A stretch of 64,000 bases of DNA from Stichopus chloronotus (GCA_021234535.1 CM037848.1:16075444-16139443); one strand, 5' to 3'; shown: positions 51,691 through 62,418, counted from the first letter of the stretch. Notes: a model not told the origin generated them from the letters alone. Made by a program: numbers and translations.

Positions 51691-53498
51691 AGTGGTCACC
51701 ATCATAATGGTCCTTCAGCTGTGGTCAAACATACCTTCTTTTCTCAGACTGAAATGCACCAGTGGCCTCCTCATCATCATCATCATCATCATCTTCTTAC
51801 ATCTCATCTCAACGGCAATAACCGTGCCAGGTCGTTCTACCCCGGCACAGCCTTCCATCGTCAAGTATCTTTGCCAAACACCTGCTTCTCTGGTAGTCTT
51901 CCATCTGGTGGTCATCATACTAGCAATCTCTATTTCCAAAATGGGCCAACTGGTCCAGGACCCTCTTTCCTCCACAGAAGCCTACCCTCCTCCGTCGCAA
52001 TGGAAGGGTACGAAGAATTTGCGGGGGGCGGCGAATGTCTCGGTAACAGCGATGTTGTTAGCGACCTGACCAGCTTTGGGCCTTCCAATTCAGACTTCTC
52101 AGGAAATTATTTTTCCACTGATTGTGATGCGACAAAAAGTGCGGCACGTAAAACCCAAAGTCTTCCAACTACGCCTTTGAGTCAGAGAAGTGCTGCTGCC
52201 CACCGCAGTCACTTACGAAACCAGACTACCTTTGAATTCACAGAGAACCACAACTATCTGAGTGATAAATACACAAAGCCATATGTTCATGCTCCTTTAG
52301 ACTATGCTCAGAGCCTGTTACAAGAACTTCAAGAGATTGGTGCTAGCGTTAAGAGCTTTGAGAGTCTGACCTTGGAGCCAAGGTCAAATCCATCCCAAAA
52401 GAGAAAAGTCTTCGGTGACTTAGAACCAACTCCTCAACCCCAAAAGTTAGTCAAAGCCAATGGCTTTGATCTCCTGCGTAGTAACGGTCTTTCAAATTTG
52501 GCTGATAATGCTGATTCTTTCTCGTTGGAGGACTTCCCCCCGGATGGCACGGGCAGCATCACCAGCGGGGAGAGTATAGAGACGGCATACGAAAGAATAA
52601 TACCATCCCCGGAGAAGTCACCTCAAAAGCACGACGTGTTGGTACCGATGAAGCAGGTTAGAGATAAGTCGGCTGATGCACACACACGAGGCGATGTTTT
52701 GTTCGATCTTGACGAGAATTTACTCGATAGTCAAAACCAAAATGAAGAGACAGGGTTGTCTTCTGCGTTTTCACCTTATTCAAGTCCATTTAAGGTAAAG
52801 TCAAACATAAACACCGAGAGCGGTGAATCAGAACGTCAGCAAAACGATGCGGAAAAGGGAAAAAATGAGGAAGAGAGTAAGGACACAAACAAAGTAGCAG
52901 ATGGATTAAAGAAACTCTCTGTACAAGATGAAGATGATGATTGTAATGACAATCCTGATATTATCAAACCCTACTCTAAAGCGGCTGCTCACACCAACAG
53001 CACAGACGTTGTATCATGTGCTGAGGAAAGTACCTCCATAAACAACGAAAATTCACCCCAGAACAATCACGGTCCTCCTCAGACTTATGACTCGCAGGAT
53101 GTCAAAGGATTAGAAAATATCGCAATGAGTCGATCCGGTCAGCTTTGGCAGGTTGAAGCAGATACGCTGGAGGAAGAGAAACCGCCTCTGCCACCACCAC
53201 GGAAAAGTCTCGTAAGCCGATCGTTCGAGTCGATTAGTGACGAGGTGTTCATGGCCGACAACAGTCCCAGCGAGATGAAGAAGGTACACGCAGAGGTAGA
53301 CGGAGAACTGACTGAGATAAATACACCTCCAGAATTACCACCAAAGCCTCTTTGGATGAGGATTGGTGACATCAGCCTATCACCAGACAGTGCTTGTGAG
53401 GACCTCATTGAACCTCCACCAGTTCCTGAGAGACGACCAATTGAACCAGAGGGACAAGAATGCCTCTCCTGGCAGTGGAGGGAAAGTTATGATCCAAG
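51691..53498 (+). CDS. NCKAP5: NCKAP5-like large exon: disordered region with SH3-binding motifs
   Basis: An 1808-nt exon, phase 0 to 2: 602 codons plus AG. It starts SGHHHNGPSA after a long T/C tract and TTCCCAG, and ends ESYDP(R/S) at donor GTATGT. It opens with a His run of seven CAT codons (51772-51792), then continues Ser/Pro/Asn/acid-rich with one helix-prone stretch (YAQSLLQELQEIGASVKSFE). Near the end are three class II SH3 ligands: PPLPPPRK (exon residues 498-505), PPELPPKP (546-553) and PPPVPERRP (575-583). These agree with the family's Nck-binding history. SPEKSPQK (306-313) holds two adjacent CDK-type S-P-x-K sites. One giant exon after the coiled coil is also the vertebrate layout, though longer there. 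Reading through the donor would add only YVSLP and a stop. Confidence 0.92.
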
Positions 53499-54807
53499 GT
53501 ATGTGTCGTTGCCATGAAAACTCTTTAGTTTGTATTTCCGCTATTAAGGTATGTATTTTTGGTATTAAGTTAGCTATTTGTCTGTAGTTTATTGGTTTGT
53601 CTGTGTATATTCCATCATATGGTCCCTCTTATTTTTGTCTAATGTTTTCCTTTGTTAGAAGAGATTCTAGATGTATGAAGTTAGAGGGATTAGGGTTATT
53701 TAATAGAACACTATCTTTCTTAAAAACTATAGTTTTGTTTTTCATGTTTATGGTTACTAGTGTCAAATCAAACTTGCTTAGAAAATGAAACTTTGCAAGC
53801 ATACAAAGTAAAATTGAAAGTGTCCAAATGGTTTCCATATAGTCCAACAAAATCATATTCACAAATGAAAAACAAAAGAACAGGAAGTTAGATTTAATCC
53901 AACCTTTGTAGTCTGTATTGATGTAATCTTCCAGTGAACAAACATGATAGAATATACTTATGATTCATAGTGGTCTATTTATAGCTAAGTGTATTTCCCT
54001 TTTAGTCTGGGCACATTTATTTGCCTCACATTTTTCGCATGAAATTATTTCCACTGTACTTTCCTGAAGGTCGTCCACCCTGATAATGAAACTGAAGATT
54101 TTACGTAGATAATGAAAATGTAAACAGTATTAGCAGCAGTCCTTGATGGTATTTCAGCAGGCAGATTAGAACTTTTCAGCATCCACAGATAGGTATCTGA
54201 TTCTTGGATATTTGATTTCAAGAAAACTGCAAAATTGAAGGAAAAATGTTGCAGAATTTTTCTCTCTTTTTCTTTTTTACTTAGGCTCAATCCACTCTAG
54301 AAAACAACTGCAGCATTCTATGTAACATGATAAGGGAACCTTAGAGTTCATACCCGATCAATGCTAGAAGTGCAAAAACCTACGCCGCTAGAATTTGACA
54401 AAACGTACTTTTTTTTGTCAGCTTTTCCACCCGTAAATTGTTATGAGACATTGAGAAAGAGCATCTGGCAAGATAATTATCTTTTTCCCGGCAAGAAGTG
54501 AAACCAGAGACAGATAATGGGGTGATGGCTAGATCCTCTTGATTAAAAGTAGTTTTCATGTTTGAAAATGTAAATTATCTATTTTAAGCGGTATATAGGA
54601 ACAATGACTCTTGATAAATGGCTTGCCTTGGCTTGACCGTAGTACGTCAAGGTTCATCTGCAAACTTCATATCAAATTATTCATTAGTCATTGATTAGAG
54701 AAAGAAATTGACTAGATAATTTAATAATGATAGTGATGTTAATCAAATTGATTTTATTTATGTCCAGGGATGTGATACCACTGATCTTAACTTACTCAGC
54801 TGGAGTT

Positions 54808-54836
54808 TTGTCTGTTTGTCTGTCTGTCTGTCTGTC
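54808..54836 (+). repeat. TCTG microsatellite
   Basis: TTTGTCTGTTTGTC followed by four perfect TGTC/TCTG units. Confidence 0.9.
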
Positions 54837-55944
54837 ATGATGACCTCAACTTAATCAACTTCATCTTTTTGTGCAGTCGGTTTTCGTCTTTACACATGAC
54901 ACCAACATTTCTCATTACAACCTATTTCTCATTTCCAAAACTTGTTTGGAAACCGTTACAGTATCAAGCCCAGCACCCGTTAAGAGAAGCTTTAACCTTT
55001 GTCTCTGGCACTATTTAATTTTGTTCTTTGAAACCAAAAGTTAAATAATTTGATTCTTAGAACCTCATGGATGTTATGATGGTTTGACTGTTTGCATTTG
55101 TATTTAGCTCTGCTAACAATTGTTGACTCTTTTTGTACCCACACTGTTATATATGTGTTAGGATAGTGTTTGGCATCAATTCTAGACTTCATTTATGTAG
55201 CTATGTGTAATGAAACCACAGATTTGTCTTTTAAAGGCAGTAACTCATCATCCCAAGCTACATTTTTGGCTTCCAGCTAGCATAATTCGTAACTGGTTCT
55301 ACCCTTTGATGAACAGCCAGTTTGAAAGATGCAGAGCAGCTCATAATACACAGCTTACACAGGGATACATTGTTCTGATTACACATGTGGAGGCATATTA
55401 GATAGGCTGTGGGAGGGACTAGACTTAAGTGGTTGGGAGAATTGAAACTGTCTGAGGTGATGAGTCTTTGCCTTTAACAGATTATTTGGTTTGATGTGTA
55501 CAGTTGATTTCGGAAGCTATGAAATTATAAGTCTATGTGCAGGATGTTTATTCAACATCGGAATCTGACTCCCAACACAGAGTGATATACAAGCACAGCG
55601 GTATCTATCTAGGGTATTGGGATTCTATGTGGATGCTGTTTTATAAATCTAGGTTGAAACATGGTGTGTAATGAATGTGTTTTATGATACCATGGTACCC
55701 CCCTTTTTTAATTATATTACCTCTATTTATACAAGGCCTTCACCAATGTTGCACATCATTTCTCTGTTGATGTGAAAAATTATTTTTATTTGGCACTGTC
55801 AAGGAGTGAATAAACACACCAAAAAAGAATGTGCTAGATTTACAAAACTACTCACCTAGAAACAAGTTTTTTACACCACTATAACTGCTCTTTTCATTGC
55901 CATAGTCAATCATCTTTTTGTTTGTTCTTCCATTGTCTGAGAGA

Positions 55945-57010
55945 AGTAAAGCTTTTTTTAGCTCATACCAGCTCGCTGGTGTGAGCTATTGTAATGGTGC
56001 GGCATGAATCTATCTTTCTGTCTGTTCGTTCACAATTGTTCAAAATACTTCTCCTTGATCATGCCTTCATGTATTTGCATGAAACTTGGACACAATGTTC
56101 AATAGGTGGTGGACCATTTGGTTTGAGGTCCCATGTGGATCCTATGGCCCATTTTATGATATTCTGCAAAATACTTCTCCTCCTACAGATTCTCTTGTAC
56201 AATGTTGATGGTTCATCACAATGATTTACTCTATCAGTAGTATCTTCAGGGTGTTCAGGGACTTTTAATCCAAGGCCCAGTGTGGACCCTATGGCCCATT
56301 TTATGGAATTCTGTTCTAAATGCTGCTTTTTGCACATGCTTGATGGATCTGTATGTACAATGGACACAATGAATGGTAGCCAAATTTGGGGTATTCAAGA
56401 CTGCCTGGTCCAATGTCCCATGTGGACCCAATGGACGATTTTATGAAATTCTGCAAAATGCTTCTCCTCCTATAGATCCTCGTGTAAAGCATTGATGGTT
56501 TGTTATAATGATACTCTGTTTGCGTTCTATCCTAGGGTGTACATGAATTTGTAGTCCAGGGTTCTATGGGCCTTATGGCCCATTTTATGAAATTCTGCAA
56601 ACGTTGTCTTCTCTTACTTTAAAAGTGCCCTTTTGAATGTCATACAAATATCCCTATCATGCATGAATGATAATTGAGTAATGTGGCAATGTATGAAATT
56701 GTTCCTAACTGAAACTTAATTTTTTTCTTGAGCATTATAAACTTTAAAGGGGCACTTTAGAATCATTCAGTTAGTCTTACCAAAAATGTCAGACTAGTAC
56801 AGTCCCCATATGACACATGCAAATGAACACTAATGAGCAAGAAGTTGTTGATACTCTAGTTTATGATATTCTGTAAATTATGTAGTCCTACAGATTCTCT
56901 TGTACTGCACAATGTTGGTGATTCAATGTAATGATACTTCTGGCAGTTCAAATGTTTATGATGTACTCACTGATGTATGAATGGTACCTTCAAGGTGTTG
57001 TTATGGCATC
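55945..57010 (+). mobile_element. Hairpin-headed tandem-repeat element, units 140-147 bp
   Basis: The element begins with a T-run, then a near-perfect 13-bp stem (AGCTCATACCAGC at 55960-55972 with GCTGGTGTGAGCT at 55975-55987, one G-U pair), then ATTGTAATGGTGCGGC. Tandem units follow with ATTTTATG anchors at 56151, 56298, 56438 and 56582. Each unit has (C/T)CATGTGGA(C/T)CC(T/A)ATGG before that anchor and ATTCTGCAAAATGCTTCTCC after it. Decayed units continue to about 57010. There is no protein coding. The same architecture recurs at 62060-62945. Confidence 0.75.
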
Positions 57011-59224
57011 GACCTCTGCCATGATGGTGTGCTAGTTAGGAAGGAATTATCTAAAAGCTTTAAATATGTCACCATGTTCATGTTTGGAGTCAGCTCCAGT
57101 CAACATTTGACATAGTACTAAGAATTACTTGAAAATGGAATTTCAGAGAAGGAAGAGCTTATCAATGGTAGGATACACTTCAGGAAACAATAGTTAAGAA
57201 TGCCCTTTCATTAGAGATGTCCTGTTTTTTACTGTGAATAGTAGTAAAAAAGGTCATCTTGTTAATGTAATAAAGAAAAACCACATAAAAAAGTCACAAT
57301 TACTATTTATTTTCCCAAACCCCCCCCCCCCCCCTTAAGACTGACTTTGTGTGGTTCCAGATCTTGGTCTTACTCATTGAATGTTGGAACAAAAGAAGAT
57401 AGTCACTTTAGTCTGTGGCTTGGACATAAGTGTGTATTGTGTCTGTTACCTGCAGTGCTAGGTCTCTAACTGTTTCTGTGGGTCTGTTCGTGGAATCCTT
57501 TTAATGGGAAGTGATTGTTAACTCACAACCATAGTATTTGGTTTAAGGATAAACATCGACTTGTGGTGAGTGGTAGAGATGGTTGACTGCATCAGGCTCT
57601 TGTGGTGGTGTAGGGAAGTGAGGTTAAGAGGTGATCAACATAGTACTGTAGGTCTGGTTAGGATTGTTCATCATAACTCTAGGATATTACTCCATGATAT
57701 CATCAAGGTAAGTACTGTAACGTCTCTGGCCATTATTAATATTACAGCTAGCTATCCAACCTCTGTTCTCACTTTTCGTTGATCTGATGGGTGAGAGTGC
57801 ACCTCCATTACAATTCCTTGTTCATACAATTTTGAAAAAAGTTTTAAATTAGATTAACTTACTGTGAGTGATGCACAGTTTGAAGGTTGCTTCACTTTTT
57901 CCAAACTTCAGAAAGCATTCATTAATCCAATTTGAATTCTGTTCTACAGATGCACAAACTATGTATGATTCTTTAGTTAGTACGTGCTGTCACACTACAA
58001 ATCTTCATTTATACCACAGCTATAGAGCTACAGTGATACTGAAGCAGATAACAAATTTGGTAGTATCAAGATATTTTATCAAATCATGATAATTTAAAAA
58101 AAAAATCATGATTTAAATTGATTTATTTGATTTAAACCACTGATTTGAATCATGATTTCTTCAACAAATAAAAAAAAATCAACAAGCCTGCCATTAGGGG
58201 AGGATTTGAATTGAATTTCCATTGGGGACAATAGGGACTGTTAATGGTGCGGTATGTACCATATTTGGATGTTCAATGAATTGAATCAGGAAGTATCCCC
58301 ATACTCTTGTGAATGAATTTTAATCGCGTTTGCGTTAATCTGTCAGTTCCGTTCATGTTTACGTATGTCTGTCAGCTTCGTCAGTAACATTTCCCCCCTG
58401 GGCCTCCTAGCGGTATGTTCACTGACAGACGGCATTAAGATCTGTATCTTGAACTGTCCCTCCGTGGATGCACTAAATTGTATTAGAAAATGAATTGTGG
58501 GTACTTTAAGTACAGTGTTGGAATTGGGATGTCTCTTGAATAACAGTAGACCACAAGCAGCTGGGTATCCCTCTTACAGCAACCACATAGAAGAAAGCAC
58601 ACAACTGCCTTGCTGTGTGTGGTGTCTTCAATTAGAAACATAGTAGTATTTTGAGAGGAGCACAGAGTATGCCCTGCACTATGATGTGCGTGTTTGTTGT
58701 GGATTGTCTTGTTTAGAGTTTCACTTTTTAAAAATGGAGAGTTAGAATAATTTACATTCCTTCTGTAATTTTCTTCATTTTTAACTGCAGCTGTTTGTTG
58801 TTATTTAATTATTTACTAATTAGTGCAATGTTTCATCCTACAAGGAATCATGGGCATTATGTCACTCGATGTTAGAGGAACTCTTAACAAATATTGTCCA
58901 GATACATTATCCAATATCTGTGGATTTTGTTAATTGCTAATTATATGTCTTGTAGACACATTTTTGATGGAATTTGCAAACTATGTGGAGAGACTTAAAC
59001 AAATATCTCTTCAAACAATATGTTCTGATTTGTTTTCATGCAGAAAAACAGTTTGAATAGCAATCAGGATTTTTCTGTTTCAGCTAAATCTTGTGAATAC
59101 TTTAACTACTTTCTCTTCCTAGAGATATGGGCCTCTCATAATAATTATAGGGACACCATTCTCATCTCAGAGAGTCTTGTGAAATTGGAACTTTATTTGA
59201 AATTTGTTTTATTGAATTTATTAG

Positions 59225-59318
59225 TGAGATGGAGACAGGTAGACCAGGGGAGCAGTCAGAGACAAGATCTTTATGGAGTGAAGCAGTAGAGAAGATAACA
59301 GAAACAGATATGGAGTTA
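59225..59318 (+). CDS. NCKAP5: NCKAP5-like exon joining the large exon to the C-terminal exon
   Basis: A 94-nt exon: one base plus 31 codons. The acceptor is TTGTTTTATTGAATTTATTAG and the donor GTAAGT, both good. The leading T completes the AG left by the large exon (Ser). The peptide then reads EMETGRPGEQSETRSLWSEA, then VEKITETDMEL, ending in phase 0, which is exactly what the next exon requires. No other stretch in this 8 kb interval bridges phase 2 to phase 0 with both splice sites. This phase bridge is the main evidence; I recall no specific family match. The last 12 bases (GATATGGAGTTA) and the donor are the seed of a tandem array in the following intron. Confidence 0.8.
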
Positions 59319-60440
59319 GTAAGTATACATGCAGTATGACTCATTACTGTAGCTCCATTCTGTTTTGTATTCAGTTTTGGAGTTGGCAAGTACATATGCA
59401 GTAGGACCTGTTAGTTTCATTCTGTTTTTTATGAAGATTTGGAGTTGTTCAGTCAACATGCAGTGTGACCTGTTAGCTCCGTTCTGTTTTGTATGAAGAT
59501 ATGGAGTTGGTTAGTATACATGCAGTATGACGTCTTACTGTAGCTCCATTCTGTTTGTATTCAGGTATGGAGTTGGGATGCATGTGCACATGCTGTGTGA
59601 CATGGTAACTACATGCTTTTTGTATTCAGCTATGGAGTTAGAACACATGTAGAATGATACGTTTAATAGCTCCATACCCTTTCATATTGAGATATGGAGT
59701 TGTTATACATGTACACAAATGACCTGTACATTCCATGCTTGTTTGTATTCATATATATATACATATATATGTGATATATATGAATATATATATATGAGTA
59801 TGTGAATATATTATATATTCACATACTTACCGAGTTGGTAAGTACACATGCAGTATGCTGCTGCTCCATGCTATTTTGTATTCAGATAGGGAGTTGGTAT
59901 GCATGTACATAATGCAAATGCAGTATTACCTGTTAACTCCATTCTCTTTGTATTCAGATATCAAAGCGGTAAGTATGCCTGCAGTATGATGTGTTAGCTA
60001 ACTTGGCTCCACACTGTTTTTATTCAGAGAGGGAGTTGGTAAAGTGCAGATGCATTATCACTTGTTAGCTCTGTTCTGCTACTGTAACTCTGTCTTATTT
60101 TCTATTCAGATATCACAGTATCTTAATTTTATGCTATTATATTCAGTTGAAAAGTCAGGTAGAGTACACAGTGTAAACCTGTTAGCTCCATGTTGTTTTG
60201 CACTCTTCACATAGAGTTGACTAAAGTACACAGTTTTAACCTGTTACTGTAATGCCATACATATTCATATGTCTAGTTATGATGTTGATGTAGTCTGTAG
60301 TCCAGTCTCTGGTATTCTATGTCATAACCAGATTTTGAGGATCTCTGATGTAGTATAATCAGATACAGTATGGAGATGGTATAAACCACAGCACCTGCTA
60401 TTTTTATTCATATATGGAGGCTTGCTGGGACACTGAAGTA
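59307..60440 (+). repeat. Tandem array derived from exon 3' end plus donor, units about 55-80 bp
   Basis: The first unit is the true exon end (GATATGGAGTTA-GTAAGTATACATGCAGTATG). At least a dozen degenerate units follow, each of the form TTTTGTATTCAG, ATATGGAGTTG, then GTAAGTACACATGCAGTATG and (A)CCTGTTAGCTCCATTCTG. Several units therefore carry an acceptor-like TTCAG and a donor-like GTAAGT about 11 bp apart (for example 59950-59970). An AT-rich insertion with a perfect hairpin interrupts the array at 59750-59830. The units decay towards 60440. Confidence 0.85.
59750..59830 (+). repeat. AT-rich palindrome inside the tandem array
   Basis: TATA-type dinucleotide runs lead into a perfect 14-bp inverted repeat: AGTATGTGAATATA (59797-59810) and TATATTCACATACT (59814-59827) with a 3-nt loop. 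It could form a cruciform. Confidence 0.85.
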
Positions 60441-60745
60441 TTTAGCCTTTATTGTAAATCTAAATATTTAGCCATATTCTGTAAAAAAAAGAAACTGATG
60501 TGAAATTCACATTTTATTATTGCTCTCATATTGTTGGTGATTACATATAACATAACATGTCATGTAGGTAGATATGGAGTGGGTGATTAAGAAAGAAAAA
60601 GCCTTTATTGCAATAACATACATCATTGTTTCTGCTTATTTACGTCCATTGTAGTCTAGATTAAAAGATATTGTAACTTTTTGTAGGATCAGTATGTGCA
60701 CAGTATTCTAATTAGAGATTTCTTACAGTAGCATCCCATGTAAAG

Positions 60746-61281
60746 CTCTAAAGTACATGTGTGTGGTATGAAAAACACATTTTGGAGTATTGACTGAAGT
60801 GCATAAAAATTGTTGGATATAGCCACAGTTTGTATAAAAAGTACATCAAACAATGACCATGCTGCAAACAAAAATTCTCTTTTACAATTGCATCATGAGT
60901 ATACATGTGCCAAATATGCAAATTTGTGATGTCAAGGGAGGGACTCATATCATATGCCTTATGCTAATATGTAGCCTGTATTTTATGGGCAATTGAGAAT
61001 TTTGTATGCCCTGAGGGATAAGCATGTATTGTCTAACTTTAAAAATTGTGATATTACTTACCAATTTGTGACCCAGTAATTAGGTAATAAAATACAAAAT
61101 CTATAGAAACAAAAGAAAAACTGACACTGAACAACACTCCACATCATCAGTATGGCATTTGTATCAAACTTTGAAAAGCAAAAAAGTACAGGTGATAAAA
61201 ACTTAATTCAAATGGATTATGATTCGGGGTTTTACTTTCCAACCCTTGAAAGAAGCCAGCTGTTTTCTAGATGTATGTCCC
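60746..61281 (+). repeat. Interspersed repeat family A, copy 4
   Basis: Collinear with copies 1-3. It has GGTATGAAAAACACATTTTG, ATATAGCCACAGTTTGTA, TGTGATGTCAAGGGAGGGAC, ACTTTGAAAAGCA, GGGGTTTTACTTTCCAA and GCTGTTTTCTAGATGTATGT in order. It shares the GAAAAACACATTT start with copy 3. Confidence 0.8.
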
Positions 61282-61369
61282 ATGCTCTTACATTATAATC
61301 TCTCTTAGAATTATGTAGAAAGGGAGCTTTTGTGTGTACAGTATTCTAGTGAGATGGTAGTTATCTTCC

Positions 61370-61631
61370 GTAGGGTCACATATGAGGTGTTGTTTTGTTT
61401 GTAATGTAACTGGAGATTTGTTGGTAAAATCAGTATCAATTTTCAATCACTTGTATAATTGAATGCAAAAAGTTGCTCTTAAAGCCCAGATAGCTGACCT
61501 TTAGGATCAGATATGAGGGGTTGTTTCCTATTTGTAATCTAACTGGAGATTTGTGGGTAAAATCAGTATCAATAATCAGTTGTATGACTGAATGCAAGAA
61601 GTTGCTCTAAAAACCCAGATAGCTGACCTTT
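61370..61631 (+). repeat. Tandem duplication, 133-bp unit, two copies
   Basis: Both copies contain TATGAGG(T/G)GTTGTTT, TAACTGGAGATTTGT, GGTAAAATCAGTATCAAT, TGAATGCAA and AAGTTGCTCT, and end CCCAGATAGCTGACCTTT. GGAGAT anchors at 61412 and 61545 give the period. Confidence 0.85.
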
Positions 61632-61780
61632 GCACTGAAATTATGATCTTGACTACACTTCCTTTGCTGAGTTTAGGTACTGACGACTGACGACTTGTAT
61701 ATTCTATTAGAATTCACATTTCTAACATTTGGAGCAATGTTTGATACTGTTTGTACTTTTCTGTTCTTTGTTATTTCCAG

Positions 61781-61909
61781 AGAACTCTCATATCATCTGA
61801 ATCTGAGCCAGAGGAAGAAGGCGTTGATTACTTGGCGATGTGGAAGGCTCGAGAAAAGTCACCGGCCTCGTGGAAATCTTGTATGGATACTGGCGTCATG
61901 ACTGGTCCG
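61781..61909 (+). CDS. NCKAP5: NCKAP5-like exon: acidic C-terminal segment
   Basis: A 129-nt exon of 43 codons, phase 0-0, acceptor CTTTGTTATTTCCAG, donor GTAAGG. The peptide begins RTLISSESEPEEEGVDYLAM, then WKAREKSPASWKS, and ends MDTGVMTGP. It is acidic first and basic/Ser-rich second. Codon usage and the GC-richer composition stand out from the introns. An in-frame reading from the large exon directly would hit a stop, so the 59225-59318 exon is needed between them. The frame remains open past the donor to 62158, so a retained-intron form would extend the protein by about 80 codons. Confidence 0.82.
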
Positions 61910-62273
61910 GTAAGGACTGTAAACATTTTCTCAGTATATGAGATCAGAAGGAGAAGAAAATCACTTATTTCCTTCCAGAAACTGAAGTCAATTGGCATGA
62001 ACACTCTACAAGCACTAGTTGTAAGGATGCTGCTGTGTAAATCCTTTTGTTTTTTAATCCTATCTTTTTTTTTATTCCATGCCGAAGGCAGGCAAGGAAT
62101 CTATGGGATGGTGATGGCGTTTGTGTGCATGTGTGTGGGTGTGTGTGTGTGTATGTGATGCCTTGGCTTGTAAACACAATGTCTCAACAAGGACATGGTG
62201 TTTGAACTTCAATGTTGGTTTGTTGGTAGTCCCTCATGAGTAGATGATCAGTATTGTTTTTCATGGATGTCAA

Positions 62274-62289
62274 AGGTCATTTGAGGTCA
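62274..62289 (+). promoter_or_regulatory. DR4-type nuclear-receptor half-site pair
   Basis: AGGTCA-TTTG-AGGTCA, two perfect half-sites as a direct repeat with 4-bp spacing. This is the first of several in the tandem array. The match to the DR4 consensus is exact; binding is unknown. Confidence 0.6.
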
Positions 62290-62418
62290 CCAGAGCTTAA
62301 AGTATGAAAACCTATCAAGCTAGATATCTCAGTAACCAAATGGTGTTGGAACTTCAAACCTTTATCATTGGTAGTAACTGGTGAGAAAATTATGTCTGTC
62401 ACTTTTTGTAGAGGCCAA

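Larger units (their letters stand above)
53499..59224 (+). other. Intron, 5.7 kb
   Basis: No exon was recognised. It contains a TCTG microsatellite (54808-54836), the hairpin-headed tandem-repeat element at 55945-57010 and a 15-C homopolymer at 57320-57334. The second GGTATGT at about 53549 is a donor-like duplicate of the real site, 50 bp downstream. Confidence 0.6.
60441..61780 (+). other. Remainder of intron before the C-terminal exon
   Basis: It contains family A copy 4 (60746-61281) and a 133-bp tandem duplication (61370-61631). There is a further GATATGGAGTGGG fragment at about 60573, probably a stray unit of the upstream array. Confidence 0.65.
19136..61909 (+). other. NCKAP5: NCKAP5/NCKAP5L-family gene locus (10 proposed coding exons, 5' end not found)
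   Basis: The exon chain spells a protein of the Nck-associated protein 5 family. The remembered vertebrate signature REKLAVARLQREVA, then YERCLDE-VANQVVQALL, then LREECVKLKTRV has direct counterparts here in EKLNSARLQKELA (19136 exon), YERCLDE-VASQVVQALL (26176 and 35351 exons) and LKEECTKLRNRV (46373 exon), in the right order and joined at phase-0 introns. Vertebrate members are cytoskeletal and centrosomal proteins: NCKAP5 was found as an Nck SH3-binding protein, and NCKAP5L (Cep169) associates with microtubules and centrosomes. Proposed phases are 2-0, 0-0, 0-0, 0-0, 0-0, 0-0, 0-0, 0-2, 2-0 and 0-0, so the reading frame is continuous over about 900 residues. A pre-duplication invertebrate orthologue of both vertebrate paralogues is the likely status, so the symbol is a family label. 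Start codon, 5' UTR and promoter were not identified. Confidence 0.9.

Noticed and set aside
51557..52069. A 170-codon + frame overlapping the start of the large exon, and its antisense 86-codon frame
   Set aside because: Shadows of the true exon frame. They start in the intron's T-rich tract and lack the phase and composition of the neighbouring exons.
53499..53517. Large exon ending at its own stop (YVSLP) as the gene's natural 3' end
   Set aside because: A consensus-like GTATGT donor sits at the right phase for the following exons; the short tail is better explained as intron read-through.
61695..61901. Direct joining of the large exon to the 61781 exon in the alternative frame (RELSYHLNL...)
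   Set aside because: It ends in a stop after 40 codons and is basic and unstructured, whereas the phase-0 frame is acidic, exon-like and bridged by the 59225-59318 exon.
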